A DNA stretch of 64,000 bases, taken from assembly GCA_045106235.1 (NCBI GenBank), contig JBGCEJ010000003.1, forward strand, positions 1 to 64,000, written 5' to 3'. Shown in pieces: positions 26,069 to 35,457 of this stretch. Below the pieces are notes generated by a model. It had not been told where the DNA came from. It saw only the letters and a program-made list of their open reading frames with translations, and searched no databases. Every line of letters begins with the position of its first letter. The stretch's first letter is position 1. This DNA comes from UBA4427 sp045106235 (GTDB lineage Bacteria; Myxococcota_A; UBA9160; UBA4427). Made by a program: the position numbers and the translations under genes.

Positions 26069-27208
26069 ATGCGTTTTCGTGCGTGGGCGCGTTCGCGGTT
26101 TCGAATGCGTTGCGTTTTTGCTCTCTTGGGGGCGTTTATGATGCTCGCCGCGGCTGGCTTTCGGCCGGCCGCGGCGCATATCGTGATGGGGACGAAGAGT
26201 CTTCATCTCCGCGTGGCTGAGGCTGAACTCATCGTTCGCGGGCGCGTTCTCGAGCCGCGGGAGCGGTTCGCGCTGGACGGCGGTGCGACCCGCCGATCCC
26301 TGGTCGCGGTGGAAGTCCTCGAAGTGATCAAGGGCGAGACTGCGGTGCCGCGCCTTCGTTTTGCTCAAGACGGGCATGCGGTTGCCGAGTACGGCAAGGG
26401 AGACGAGGCGCTCTTTTTCCTGCGGCCGATCGAGAAAAGCCGCGAGCTCCGTGCGCTGGCTGTCCCGGGTGGCCCGACGCATGTTTCCGGGCAAGAACAC
26501 GATGATGCCTTTGTCCTCGCGGAGCCGACGCGCTCTGTTGTGTTGTCGGCGACGCGTGCCTTTGCGGCATCCGAAAGAGCAGAGGCGACCGATGAGCGCA
26601 TCGCTCTGATTCGCGGAGCCACGCTGGATCTCTTGGTTTCGCGCGATGATCAGCTGGCCTCGGCCGCGCTTTCGAGTTTGGTGATGGCGCCGTCGGCGGA
26701 GTGGGTCACGGCGGAAGACCTCCCGCGGATTCTGGAGCGATTGGCGGATCCGTCTGCCTCGGTCGGTTTTCGAGCGGGGCTGATCGACGAGCTTGAACGC
26801 CGCGGTCTGCTGCCCGGAGATGCAGAGCGGCGCTCCATGCTTGAACAGGCGGAGGGGCGTCAGCTATCGGCTGCGATTCGCGCGGTGGCGATGCGTCAGG
26901 GGCCGGCGGTCAGCGAGTTCTTGAGGGGTTGCTTGGGAGAGGGAGCGGCGGTTTCTCCCGAGGTGGCGGCCGAGGCGGCGATGGCTTTGGGGCATTCGAG
27001 TGATCCGAAGGCCGTCGCGCTACTTGCAGGGACGCTGGGCAGTCCCGAGCCGCGCGTCCGTAACGCGGCGATCCGTGGGTTAAGTCTCTTGGGCAGCGGA
27101 GAGGCGGCCAAGGTCCTTCGCGAAGCCGCCGAGAAGCATCCCGATCCGGCGACTCAGCGCCGCGCGAAAGCGGCCCTCGTCATGAGACAGGGGAAGTCTG
27201 CCCGCTAG
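26069..27208 (+). CDS. Secreted HEAT-repeat protein
   Basis: 379 residues. Residues 1-36 are a signal peptide (basic start, FALLGAFMMLAAAGF, PAAAH). Residues of about 37-150 form a beta-rich domain of the kind seen in proteins annotated as 'HEAT repeat' or 'conserved exported', including VAVEVLEVIKGE. Residues of about 175-375 are alpha-helical repeats with HEAT spacing (AAMALGHSSDPKAVALLAGTL, VRNAAIRGLSLLGSGEAAKVL). No enzymatic motif. It starts three bases after the ceramidase-like gene and probably shares its transcript. Confidence 0.75.
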   Translation: MRFRAWARSRFRMRCVFALLGAFMMLAAAGFRPAAAHIVMGTKSLHLRVAEAELIVRGRVLEPRERFALDGGATRRSLVAVEVLEVIKGETAVPRLRFAQDGHAVAEYGKGDEALFFLRPIEKSRELRALAVPGGPTHVSGQEHDDAFVLAEPTRSVVLSATRAFAASERAEATDERIALIRGATLDLLVSRDDQLASAALSSLVMAPSAEWVTAEDLPRILERLADPSASVGFRAGLIDELERRGLLPGDAERRSMLEQAEGRQLSAAIRAVAMRQGPAVSEFLRGCLGEGAAVSPEVAAEAAMALGHSSDPKAVALLAGTLGSPEPRVRNAAIRGLSLLGSGEAAKVLREAAEKHPDPATQRRAKAALVMRQGKSAR

Positions 27209-27217
27209 AGTCCGACG

Positions 27218-28324
27218 ATGCGCGGAAACGCTCTTCGAATGGAGGCATCGGCCCTGGCGGCGGTGGCGGCGCTGGCCGTAGGCGCCTTCGCAGGGTGCGG
27301 AGACGTCGCGCTCAGCGAGCGGCTGTCGGGATATCGGGAAGAGCTTGGGCAGGCCCTTGAGCCTGCGATGCCTCTGTCCGAGGTGCTGGAGTTGTCCGAT
27401 GCGCTCGAGGCGGAAGAAATCGCCTCTCTCCGGCTACCGCAGCGCCGTGATCGACGGCTCGAAGTTCAGGACTTGCGGATGGGGCCCTTCGATTTTCTGG
27501 CGACGATTGGCTGTTCGCTCTCGGAGGTTGTGGCTGAGAGAAACGGCGCGCTCGGGAAAGTGCTTGAGCCGACGCGGCGACTGCAGCATGAGCTTCGGGT
27601 GATTGATGCGATGACGGCTTGCCTGCCGACGCTTTCGCCGGAGCGAGCAGGCCGCCTTGCGGAGAGTCTTGCGATCAAGCGATCTGATCTTGGTCGGCAT
27701 CTTTGGAACGCGGTCTGGCTCGATGCCGATCTCGAACGTTTTCTCTCTTTCGGTCCGGCTGCTCTCATCGGCGGAGAGGACTCGCGAGATGGTTCTGGGC
27801 AGATGATGCGTGCGGCGCGGGCTCTACGACAGGGAGACGTTGCTGGGCTGGAGCTCGCCTTTTCGCAGCTGAGAGACGATCCAGCAATAGGGAAGACGCT
27901 CGTTCAAATGGGGCGTGTGACGGCGGAGTTCGAACGGATTTCGGCGCTCGTTGCCCAACATCCGGTCACGCGCTGCGGGAAGAAGGAGCGTCGCCTCGCG
28001 CAAGTTTTCCGGTCGAATTTTGTGCCTCTGCAAATGGGGCTGGGGGAATTGAACCGGAAAGAGAGGGCATTCTCGGAAGCCTTCGAAGCGCTGTTTCAGG
28101 CGTCGACGTCTTGGTCTCAGTCCCAGACTGCGCTCAAGCCTGAGGTGCCGGCGTTGATGCGCGCTTTTCGAGTCGCCATCGTCGGGGATGAGACTCGGGT
28201 CGCTTTGGGTGAACGGTTTCGCTCTGCCATGCGCGGTCACGCGGCAGCCTGGGCGCCGCTACTTGAGGCGTGCGATGTGATTCCGAAGGTCGAGCCGGAT
28301 ACGTCCATGAGCGCGGCGGAATAG
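27218..28324 (+). CDS. Lipoprotein, DUF3080-like
   Basis: 368 residues. The N-terminus LAAVAALAVGAFAGCGD has a lipobox (FAGC), so it is probably a lipid-anchored periplasmic protein; the ATG at 27239 is an alternative start closer to the signal. The rest is alpha-helical, with SLRLPQRRDRRLEVQDLRMGPFDFLATIGCSLSEVVAERN and LAQHPVTRCG resembling DUF3080 proteins, which I recall often lie near photolyase genes in gammaproteobacteria. Here a Nei glycosylase and a photolyase follow within 2 kb. Function unknown; the family assignment is from memory and moderate. Confidence 0.6.
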   Translation: MRGNALRMEASALAAVAALAVGAFAGCGDVALSERLSGYREELGQALEPAMPLSEVLELSDALEAEEIASLRLPQRRDRRLEVQDLRMGPFDFLATIGCSLSEVVAERNGALGKVLEPTRRLQHELRVIDAMTACLPTLSPERAGRLAESLAIKRSDLGRHLWNAVWLDADLERFLSFGPAALIGGEDSRDGSGQMMRAARALRQGDVAGLELAFSQLRDDPAIGKTLVQMGRVTAEFERISALVAQHPVTRCGKKERRLAQVFRSNFVPLQMGLGELNRKERAFSEAFEALFQASTSWSQSQTALKPEVPALMRAFRVAIVGDETRVALGERFRSAMRGHAAAWAPLLEACDVIPKVEPDTSMSAAE

Positions 28325-28333
28325 GGAGAGGGG

Positions 28334-29161
28334 ATGCCGGAAGGACCGGAGATTGCGAGAGAGGCGGATCAAATTCGCGCGGCGATCGGGGAACAGCGGG
28401 TCGGCGCGGTTCGTTTTGCTTTCCCTCATCTAGCGAAGCGCGAAGCTGCGTTCGAGGGCGCGCAGGTCCTGTCGGTTCGCGCGCGGGGCAAAGCGATGCT
28501 GATTTCCTTCGACAACGAACTCACGATCTATAGCCATAACCAGCTCTACGGGCGCTGGTATATCCGCAAGGCGGGGGCTCTGCCGCGGACGAGTCGGCAG
28601 CTCAGGCTCGCGATCGAAGGGGAGGCGAAATGGGCACTTCTCTACAGTGCATCTGAGATTGAGGTCCTGGATGAAGCGGGGCTCGCGTTTCATCCTTATC
28701 TCACAAAGCTCGGTCCCGATGCGCTCGATCTGGAGACGGATGCATCCATGATCGTTGCGCGCTTGGAAGACGACCGCTTTCGTCGGCGCGGGCTGGGCGG
28801 GCTGCTCCTCGACCAGGCCTTTGTTGCGGGACTCGGTAACTATCTCCGCTCTGAAATTTTCTTCGAGGCACGCCTGCATCCGGCGCAGCGTCCCGGGGAT
28901 CTCGATCCGGCGTCGCGCCGACGTCTTGGAAAAGCGATCCTTGTGATGGCAAGGCGTGCGTATGAGACGAAAGGCGTGACCTTGCCGAAGACGCGGGCGG
29001 CCAAGCTCCGGGCGGGGGGATCGACTTGGCGTCATGCGCGGCATTGGGTTTTTGCGCGAAAGGGCCAACCCTGTCGCCGCTGCGAGGAGCCGATTGAGCG
29101 GTTCGACCTCGCGGGGCGGCGGGTGTACTGCTGCTCTGTTTGCCAGCCGCCTCGTTCTTAG
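28334..29161 (+). CDS. nei: Endonuclease VIII-like DNA glycosylase
   Basis: 275-residue Fpg/Nei glycosylase/AP lyase. The N-terminal catalytic PEGPEI (after Met removal Pro is the nucleophile) is intact, RRGLGGLLLDQAFVAGLGNYLRSEIFF is the helix-two-turn-helix, and the C-terminal zinc finger is CRRCEEPIERF...CCSVC. The YSHNQLYGRW segment is characteristic of endonuclease VIII rather than Fpg. It excises oxidised pyrimidines. A strong GGGAGAGGGG precedes the ATG. Grouped with a photolyase and a membrane protein, so a light/oxidative damage repair block is likely. Confidence 0.92.
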   Translation: MPEGPEIAREADQIRAAIGEQRVGAVRFAFPHLAKREAAFEGAQVLSVRARGKAMLISFDNELTIYSHNQLYGRWYIRKAGALPRTSRQLRLAIEGEAKWALLYSASEIEVLDEAGLAFHPYLTKLGPDALDLETDASMIVARLEDDRFRRRGLGGLLLDQAFVAGLGNYLRSEIFFEARLHPAQRPGDLDPASRRRLGKAILVMARRAYETKGVTLPKTRAAKLRAGGSTWRHARHWVFARKGQPCRRCEEPIERFDLAGRRVYCCSVCQPPRS

Positions 29162-29595
29162 CTCAGCCGATTGAGCGCCTGGCCGAGGCCTCGAGCGGAG
29201 CTGCGTCCGGAAAACTGAAAGGCGAGGTGGGCGGCTAGGTCAAAGAGGTAGAAGCCTCTGCGCAGTCGCAGATCCGCGTCGTAGTGAACGCGACATCCGC
29301 GCGCTCGAGGCTCGATCTCGATGGTGTCGAGAGAGCGGAGGAGGTCGGATTCCGCTTCGAGAACGATGAGATGGTCGGGTTCGTAGCGAAGGATCTCGTA
29401 GTGGAACGGGAAGGGGCGAATGGGCGTGTCCATGAGAACCTCGAATCGATCGCCGACGCCGAGTGGCCCGCGGCTGACCCGGCGGGCGCTGCGTACGGTG
29501 GGGTCCCAGTCCGCGACGTTCGAAAAGTCGGCGATATAGCGGAAGGCGTCCTGAGCGGCGGTGCCTGTGTCGATTGAGGTCGTGAAATGGGCCAT
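29158..29595 (-). CDS. SRPBCC/polyketide-cyclase-like protein
   Basis: 145 residues of the START/SRPBCC fold: HFTTSIDTGTAAQDAFRYIADFSNVADWDPTVRSARRVS is the typical opening, GVGDRFEV and HYEILRYEPDHLIVLEAES follow. These small proteins bind hydrophobic ligands; catalytic roles are not evident. Start 29595 is fixed by the family opening. It lies opposite to the flanking repair genes, overlapping the stop of nei by four bases, and is divergent from the membrane protein at 29705. Confidence 0.78.
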   Translation of the reverse strand: MAHFTTSIDTGTAAQDAFRYIADFSNVADWDPTVRSARRVSRGPLGVGDRFEVLMDTPIRPFPFHYEILRYEPDHLIVLEAESDLLRSLDTIEIEPRARGCRVHYDADLRLRRGFYLFDLAAHLAFQFSGRSSARGLGQALNRLS

Positions 29596-29704
29596 GGGTA
29601 GAAGGCTAACGCCCCGCTTGGCTCTGTGAAGAGGCGACTTCCCGGCATCGATAGAGGGGATAGACTCCAGCCTGTTCAATTTCGAGACTGCTTCGGGCAC
29701 GCAA

Positions 29705-30154
29705 ATGACAAAGATCATTCTTCTGGTTCAATTCGCATCGACCTGGTACCTCGTCGGGTTGTGCTGGCTGGTGCAGCGCGTGCAGTATCCGCTCATGAAC
29801 CAGGTGGGCGTCGATCACTACCGGGCTTATGAGCAGGCGCATGTCACTCAGATTGGGCCGGTTGTGGCGCCGATGATGTTGATTGAGGTCGCCACGGCGA
29901 TCCTGCTCTTCGCGAGTGGCGATGCGGCTTTTCGGCGGCCGGCGTTTCTTCTGTCTCTGGTTCTGTTGGCTGTGATCTGGGGATCAACGTTCTTGCTTCA
30001 GGTCCCGATGCATAACACCTTGGGGCAAGGATTTGATGCGGCTGCTCACACGTCGCTTGTGCAAACGAACTGGATTCGGACCCTGGCCTGGACGGCGCGG
30101 GGACTGATTCTGATCGCGATCATGCATTCGAGTCTGCGGGGTCCTGCGGCATGA
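29705..30154 (+). CDS. Four-helix membrane protein next to photolyase
   Basis: 149 residues with four hydrophobic segments (about 4-24, 55-74, 80-101, 125-143) separated by short loops. VGVDHYRAYEQAHVTQIGPVVAPMMLIE between helices 1 and 2 is conserved-looking. Unrecognised function. It overlaps the photolyase start by ATGA (30151-30154), so translation is coupled. Confidence 0.72.
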   Translation: MTKIILLVQFASTWYLVGLCWLVQRVQYPLMNQVGVDHYRAYEQAHVTQIGPVVAPMMLIEVATAILLFASGDAAFRRPAFLLSLVLLAVIWGSTFLLQVPMHNTLGQGFDAAAHTSLVQTNWIRTLAWTARGLILIAIMHSSLRGPAA

Positions 30155-31752
30155 GCGCATTTTTGACTGAACTCAAATTGCGCCTCAATCGCGCAAAGGT
30201 TCTTGCGGAGGAATCAGATCGGCATTGGGTCTACGTTCCCTACGATCAACTCACGGACCAGGTGGGTCCGCTCGCCGCCTTTCCGCCTGAAGCAATTGGG
30301 ATCGTACTCGTCGAAACGCTGTGGAAGCCGAGGCAGCGCCCCTACCACAAGCAGAAACTTGCACTCGTGCTCGCGAGTATGCGGCATTTCGCGCTGGAAC
30401 AGGCTGATCGCGGTGTCCACGTCGACTACCGGTTCGGAGAAGACTGCTATTCGGTCATGCTTGAGGATGTTGTTCGCAAACGCGGTCCACTCCAGATGAT
30501 GGAGGCCGCAGAGTACGAGCTGCGCCAAGACTTGCAGCCGATGGTCGATGCCGGGCAGATCGAAGTGGTTCCCAACGAAACGTGGTTCACCACACGCAAT
30601 CAGTTCGAGAAGGCCTTTGCGGGGGGAAAGAGCTGGCGGATGGATCGTTTCTACCGAGAGGTTCGTCGTGATGCGGACCTCTTGATGGAGGAAGGGAAAC
30701 CCGTCGGCGGAAAATTCAGCTTCGATGCAGAGAACCGAAAACGCTGGCCGGGTGAGCCCGCGGCGCCGGCGATTCCGAGCTTTCCGCTGGATTCAATCAA
30801 GGAAGAAGTCGTTGAGCTCGTGGATGCGCTTTTTGCCGACCATCCTGGGGTCCTGGACGCTCATCAGGTTCCGGCGACCCAAGCCGACGCGGAGCAGCTT
30901 TGGGCTTGGGCACTTCGCGAATGCCTCCCGGTCTTTGGGCCGTTTGAGGACGCGATGTCAAAGTCCGAGGCGAATCTTTTTCATACGCGCATCTCTGCGG
31001 TGATGAATAATGGTCGACTCTTGCCGAAGCGCGTGGTCGCGGATGTGGCAGCGCTTGAGATTCCCCTCGCCAGCCAGGAAGGATTTATTCGTCAGGTGAT
31101 CGGGTGGCGGGAATTCATGCGCCATGTTCATTTTGCGACGGACGGATTTAGGACGCTGAAAGGCCAGGGGGGTGAATCTCCGCCGAATGCCTTGGACGCT
31201 CATGAGCCTCTGCCGCCGGCCTTTTGGGGGAAAGCCTCTGGGCTTCATTGTCTGGACCAGGTGGTCGACGAGGTTTGGAAGACGGGATACGGGCATCATA
31301 TTACCCGGCTGATGGTGCTTTCTAATTTGGCCACGCTTCTGTCGGTGAGCCCTCGGGAGCTGAACGATTGGTTTTGGGTGGCGTATATCGATGCCTATGA
31401 CTGGGTTGTTGAACCGAACGTTCTCGGGATGGGGACGTTTTCGCTCGGGGATCTTTTTGTGACGAAGCCCTATGTGAGTGGGTCGGCGTACATCAACAAG
31501 ATGTCTGATTATTGTTCCGACTGTTCGTTCTCGCCGAAAAAGGATTGCCCGATCACTTCGCTGTATTGGGATTTTCTCGGCCGTAACGAGGAGCGGCTCG
31601 CAGGGAATCCGAGGGTTGCTATGCCGCTTCGTTCTCTGGCGAAGCGGGGCCCGGAGAAACGCTTGCACGATTCGACGACTCGGGAATGGGTGTCGTCTAC
31701 GCTGGGTAGGGGAGAGCGGCTCGAGCCTGAGGGTCACCCGAGTTCTGAATAG
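30151..31752 (+). CDS. Iron-sulfur photolyase/cryptochrome (FeS-BCP, PhrB type)
   Basis: 533-residue bacterial (6-4) photolyase-like flavoprotein that uses light to repair or sense damage. It has an N-terminal alpha/beta antenna domain and C-terminal FAD domain with QVIGWREFMRHVHF, GYGHHITRLMVLSNLATLLSVSP and WFWVAYIDAYDWVVEPNVLGMGTF, typical of the FeS-BCP class. Four Cys for the 4Fe-4S cluster are visible: GLHCLD, then Cys455, Cys458 and Cys466 in YCSDC...KDC. The last spacing is shorter than in PhrB as I recall it. The tail overlaps the convergent GGDEF-EAL gene by 19 bases. Confidence 0.9.
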   Translation: MSAFLTELKLRLNRAKVLAEESDRHWVYVPYDQLTDQVGPLAAFPPEAIGIVLVETLWKPRQRPYHKQKLALVLASMRHFALEQADRGVHVDYRFGEDCYSVMLEDVVRKRGPLQMMEAAEYELRQDLQPMVDAGQIEVVPNETWFTTRNQFEKAFAGGKSWRMDRFYREVRRDADLLMEEGKPVGGKFSFDAENRKRWPGEPAAPAIPSFPLDSIKEEVVELVDALFADHPGVLDAHQVPATQADAEQLWAWALRECLPVFGPFEDAMSKSEANLFHTRISAVMNNGRLLPKRVVADVAALEIPLASQEGFIRQVIGWREFMRHVHFATDGFRTLKGQGGESPPNALDAHEPLPPAFWGKASGLHCLDQVVDEVWKTGYGHHITRLMVLSNLATLLSVSPRELNDWFWVAYIDAYDWVVEPNVLGMGTFSLGDLFVTKPYVSGSAYINKMSDYCSDCSFSPKKDCPITSLYWDFLGRNEERLAGNPRVAMPLRSLAKRGPEKRLHDSTTREWVSSTLGRGERLEPEGHPSSE

Positions 31753-34163
31753 TCGTCCGAGATCGGATTCTTGATCATGGCTCTCGCCGCTTCGCGGACC
31801 AACTGCGCTTCGAGATGTTTCGCTTCGTCGGGACGGCCCACGTGGTAGCCCTGGACCGCGTCGCAGCCGAGCGCGCGCATGCACTCGAGTTGTTCCTCTG
31901 TTTCGATGCCCTCGGCGATGACCTGGAGATCGAGGCCGTGCCCCATGTCGATAATGGATCGGCAGATCCGATGGGCGCGCGCATCGCTTGGCAGCGGTGC
32001 GATAAAGGAACGGTCGATCTTAACCGTGTCGAAGGGCAAGCGGTGGAGATAGCCAAGAGACGCATAGCCGGTCCCAAAATCGTCGAGCGCGATCTGGACG
32101 CCGAATTTGGCCACTCGATTCAGGGTCTCTTCGCAGGACTCGATATCGTGGAGGAGGACGCGCTCGGTGAGTTCGATGCCAAGGCGACTCGGGTCGGGCA
32201 GCCGATGAGCGACGCGTTCTATGCCTTCTAGAAATTCTGCGTTGCGCAGCTGAACCGGGGAGACGTTCACTTTGACGCTGAACGACGGCATAAGCGAATG
32301 CCATTTTTCGAGCTGAACCGCAGCGGTCTCGAGGACCCAGAGTCCGAGCGGGACAATTAGGCCCGTCTCCTCCGCATGGGTGATGAACTCGCCGGGTCCG
32401 ATCAGGCGACCGTTGGGGTGATGCCAGCGAATGAGTGCCTCGGCGCCGATCAGGCTCGCACCGGCATCCTTCGATTGAGCTGAGTTTGGGGGGAGTGCAT
32501 AGTAGGGTTGGTAGTGGAGGGCGAACTGGCCCTGATCAAGGGCTTGGCGCAGGGAAGCTTCGAGTCCGAGACCGGTTGTGCCGTTCGTGTCGGGGAGGGC
32601 GGCTTCTTCTGCAGCGAGGCAAACGCTGCTCCCGGGCATCCGCTTGGCGCGGTACATCGCGTGGTCTGCGCGGCGAATCAATTCCTCGGGATCTCGGCCA
32701 TCCTCAGGGAAAACGGATACGCCTGTACTGATGCTGGCGACGAGCTCCTGGCCCTCGATGAGAAGGGGCTCTCGCAATCGTTCAGCCAGCCGGTTTGCGA
32801 CGGCTGCTGCGGCTTCTGGCGCATTGATGCCTGTGAGGAGGACAACGAACTCGTCACCGCCGATGCGCGAGAGCGAACTCTGGCCGCCGAAGGAAACCTC
32901 GTCGCTCGCTCGCAAGGCTTCGAGGAGATGCTCCGAGATTTTCTGGAGCATCCGGTCGCCGGCGATATGGCCAAGGGTGTCGTTGACCTGCTTAAAGCGG
33001 TCGATGTCGATCACGAGTACGGCAAGGTGGGCGTCTGCGGATTCAGCATGCTCGACGGCGGCCGCGAGCCGACGCTGAAAGAGGCGGCGATTGGGGAGTC
33101 CCGTCAAGGTGTCGAAGAAGGCGAGCTGCTGGATCTGCTCTTGTGCGGCACGCTGATGGGTGACGTCTCGGAGGGCAAGAACTTCGATTTCCTCACCCTC
33201 GTCGAGAACGGATCGAACGGCATGGAAATGGCGTTCTCGGTCGTGTTCGTCGATTTCAATATCGCCCTCGGTCTCGCCGCGGTCCAGAAATTGTACGACG
33301 GAGGGGAAAGCAGTCAGTGCCGTTGGGTTCGTGTCTGCGGTGCCGAGGAGGTCGTGGCCGGTTGGGTTGGCGAAGAGCATTCGGCGGTCGCTGTCCAAGA
33401 CGAAAACGGCATCCCGCATCGCGGCGACGATTTGCTGACGGGCTCGCGGCAAAAGGTCGCGGGTTGAATCACGCAGCGTGGCCCAGCTCAGCATCATGGC
33501 TGTACCACCCAGGGCGATCGGCGTGATTACGAGATGCTCGAGTCCTTTGACGGAGAGCTCGATGATATTCGCAAGAACAGGGAGCAGGAGAGCGAAGCTG
33601 AGGGTCAGCCCTTCGCGACGGCGCAGGGGGTGGCGCCAATAGTGACGGGCGAAGAGCGCGAAGCATCCCGCTAGGCAGACGTAGGAGTGTGCCGTGTGCA
33701 CCCAAAACCAGGGGCCGCGATAGGCGGTGAGAGAATAGCTCTCGCCGGCGTCAAGTGATCCGTCCCAGAAGAAGCCTGCGTAGCTTCCGCTGAAATTGAT
33801 GGCGAGGGTGAGGGCGGGGATGAGGGCGACATAGCCTGGGGCCGGGATCCGCACGCCGGCGACCCGCTGAGCGAGAAGGAAGGCTGCGGGGGGCAGGCTG
33901 ACGATGCCGATGAACCCGATCCGGTGTAAGAGAATGACCTGGCTCGGAATGGCGAATTCCAGGGCCTGGGTGAATTGCCAGATGAAGATCGATGCCAGGA
34001 GTAAGATGAGGCTGTCGTAGCGATCGGCGGCCGAAATAATCAGCGGCGCAAATGGAGCCTTTCGCGCCTCGCGGGCGAGCGCGACGAGCAGAAAGGCGGT
34101 GATGGCTGCGCCTGCGAAAAGCAGAGCGGCTTGAGCAAAATGAACGGGCATGCTCTCCGGCAT
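31734..34163 (-). CDS. Membrane GGDEF-EAL cyclic-di-GMP protein with PAS domain
   Basis: 809 residues. The first 235 contain seven hydrophobic segments like the 7TM histidine-kinase-N sensor domain. About 240-345 is a PAS-like domain (MRDAVFVLDSDRRMLFANPTGHDLLG). About 350-515 is GGDEF with LTGLPNRRLF and an intact RIGGDEF. About 545-800 is EAL with EALIRWHHP, LDDFGTGYASLGYLHRLPFDTVKIDRSF and AEGIE. Both synthesis and breakdown of c-di-GMP look possible by motif. Its own sensory input is probably membrane- or redox-linked (inference). ATG at 34151 is an alternative start. Confidence 0.92.
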   Translation of the reverse strand: MPESMPVHFAQAALLFAGAAITAFLLVALAREARKAPFAPLIISAADRYDSLILLLASIFIWQFTQALEFAIPSQVILLHRIGFIGIVSLPPAAFLLAQRVAGVRIPAPGYVALIPALTLAINFSGSYAGFFWDGSLDAGESYSLTAYRGPWFWVHTAHSYVCLAGCFALFARHYWRHPLRRREGLTLSFALLLPVLANIIELSVKGLEHLVITPIALGGTAMMLSWATLRDSTRDLLPRARQQIVAAMRDAVFVLDSDRRMLFANPTGHDLLGTADTNPTALTAFPSVVQFLDRGETEGDIEIDEHDRERHFHAVRSVLDEGEEIEVLALRDVTHQRAAQEQIQQLAFFDTLTGLPNRRLFQRRLAAAVEHAESADAHLAVLVIDIDRFKQVNDTLGHIAGDRMLQKISEHLLEALRASDEVSFGGQSSLSRIGGDEFVVLLTGINAPEAAAAVANRLAERLREPLLIEGQELVASISTGVSVFPEDGRDPEELIRRADHAMYRAKRMPGSSVCLAAEEAALPDTNGTTGLGLEASLRQALDQGQFALHYQPYYALPPNSAQSKDAGASLIGAEALIRWHHPNGRLIGPGEFITHAEETGLIVPLGLWVLETAAVQLEKWHSLMPSFSVKVNVSPVQLRNAEFLEGIERVAHRLPDPSRLGIELTERVLLHDIESCEETLNRVAKFGVQIALDDFGTGYASLGYLHRLPFDTVKIDRSFIAPLPSDARAHRICRSIIDMGHGLDLQVIAEGIETEEQLECMRALGCDAVQGYHVGRPDEAKHLEAQLVREAARAMIKNPISDDYSELG

Positions 34164-34329
34164 TTCGGTTTAACGAGCGGGCGGGTGGAGAGCCAAGCGA
34201 GGTCTTGGCGGAGAAGACATCGGATCTTCCGTGGAGACCCAGGCCGACGGGGAAACCCGTTTCCGTGCCGAAACGCGCCTGCGCGCGTGCTGCGGTCTCG
34301 ATGCGCAGATTCTCTGTCCTTGGATTCGA

Positions 34330-35247
34330 CTACTCTTCAGCGGGTGACTTGACTCCGGGTGGAATCGTGAGCACCGAGGAGCGGACTTCGCGAATCATCG
34401 TCTCCGCGGTTTCGCCAAGGTGGTCGCCGATGGACCCCTCTCGGCCCAGCGTGCCCATGATGATCAAGTCAATGTCTTGAGCGCGCGTTAGGTCCGGAAG
34501 CACTTCGTGGGGTACGCCTTGAACCAGATGCACGTTGTTCGGGTCAACGAGTTGAGCGCGATCCTGAAGCGTTCGAACCAGGTTGGAGGACGCTTGCTCG
34601 CGAGCTTCGTCGGCGTACTCCTTCCACTCATCCTCGGTGAGGCGCTCCTGCAACACGTCGGCTCCGAATGCATTCCACGCCGTTCCCGTATGCATCTCGG
34701 CGTTGGACCAGCCGCTGATATGTTCGGCCCAGTCGAGAATGCGGGATGCGATTTCCTGCCGGCCGACTGCTTCACCGGGGTCGATCGCCGCGAGTAGCCT
34801 GGTTGGCAAGCGGCCTTCGTCTCCGACGACCCAAACCGGGCAAGGTGATTTCCTAAAGAGATGCAGCGCAGTTGCCCCGAAGAAGACATGCCCTCGACGT
34901 TCGAGGCCATTGGCGGGCTTGACGACCAGGTCAACATCGTCGCGTTCGACGCGGTCGAGAACTGCTTCCCAGGCCACGCCCCAGCAGACCTCAACCGAAA
35001 CGGAAATGCCGTTGTCGCGTAAGTCCTGCGCCAGCGCCTCGACCTGTTGCGTCTCCGTATCGACCAAAAGCTGGCGCACCGAGCGGCTCGCTTCGGTGGC
35101 TTCACCGTCCGCAGCCATAGGCATCTTCTCTTCCAGGACCCGAAGGAGTTGAATCTGCGCGCCGGTTTTCGCCGCCAGCTGTCCGGCGACTGCAGCAGCT
35201 CGGCCGGCACGATCTTCATGCGGCGCAAAAACAAGAATCTTTTTCAC
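34330..35247 (-). CDS. Tandem universal stress protein (UspE-like)
   Basis: 305 residues with two Usp domains. The first (about 1-145) starts VKKILVFAPHEDRAGRAAAVA and ends in CPVWVVGDEG; the second (about 150-300) carries the ATP-loop-like GTLGREGSIGDHLGETAETMIREVRSSVLTI. Start is GTG at 35247, chosen because GGAGGT lies just upstream and VKKIL is the expected first strand; an in-frame TTG at 35265 would put the ribosome site inside the gene. Cytoplasmic stress-response protein, function not defined further. Confidence 0.85.
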   Translation of the reverse strand: MKKILVFAPHEDRAGRAAAVAGQLAAKTGAQIQLLRVLEEKMPMAADGEATEASRSVRQLLVDTETQQVEALAQDLRDNGISVSVEVCWGVAWEAVLDRVERDDVDLVVKPANGLERRGHVFFGATALHLFRKSPCPVWVVGDEGRLPTRLLAAIDPGEAVGRQEIASRILDWAEHISGWSNAEMHTGTAWNAFGADVLQERLTEDEWKEYADEAREQASSNLVRTLQDRAQLVDPNNVHLVQGVPHEVLPDLTRAQDIDLIIMGTLGREGSIGDHLGETAETMIREVRSSVLTIPPGVKSPAEE

Positions 35248-35313
35248 GGAGACCTCCAAGTCCAAAGCAACTCATTGCGTATCGGTCGATCTGTTGGCGG
35301 GGTTGAGTGGATC

Positions 35314-35339
35314 ACCCCTCAAGGCGGCCCCTTGGGGGT
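35314..35339. repeat. Inverted repeat between usp and kinase genes
   Basis: ACCCCTCAAGG (35314-35324) faces CCTTGGGGGT (35330-35339) across five bases, with one unpaired base. It sits in the divergent promoter region between the Usp gene and the histidine kinase. It may be an operator or a weak hairpin. Confidence 0.3.
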
Positions 35340-35457
35340 AAGGCGGAGCACAGGTGCAATCGCGGGCCTGAATCGGCCCAAGCGGGCCGGTTTGATCGTG
35401 GATCCCCGTGCGGGTTTGAATCGTGGGTTTACGCCTTTTGAATGCCGAGGCTGATCT

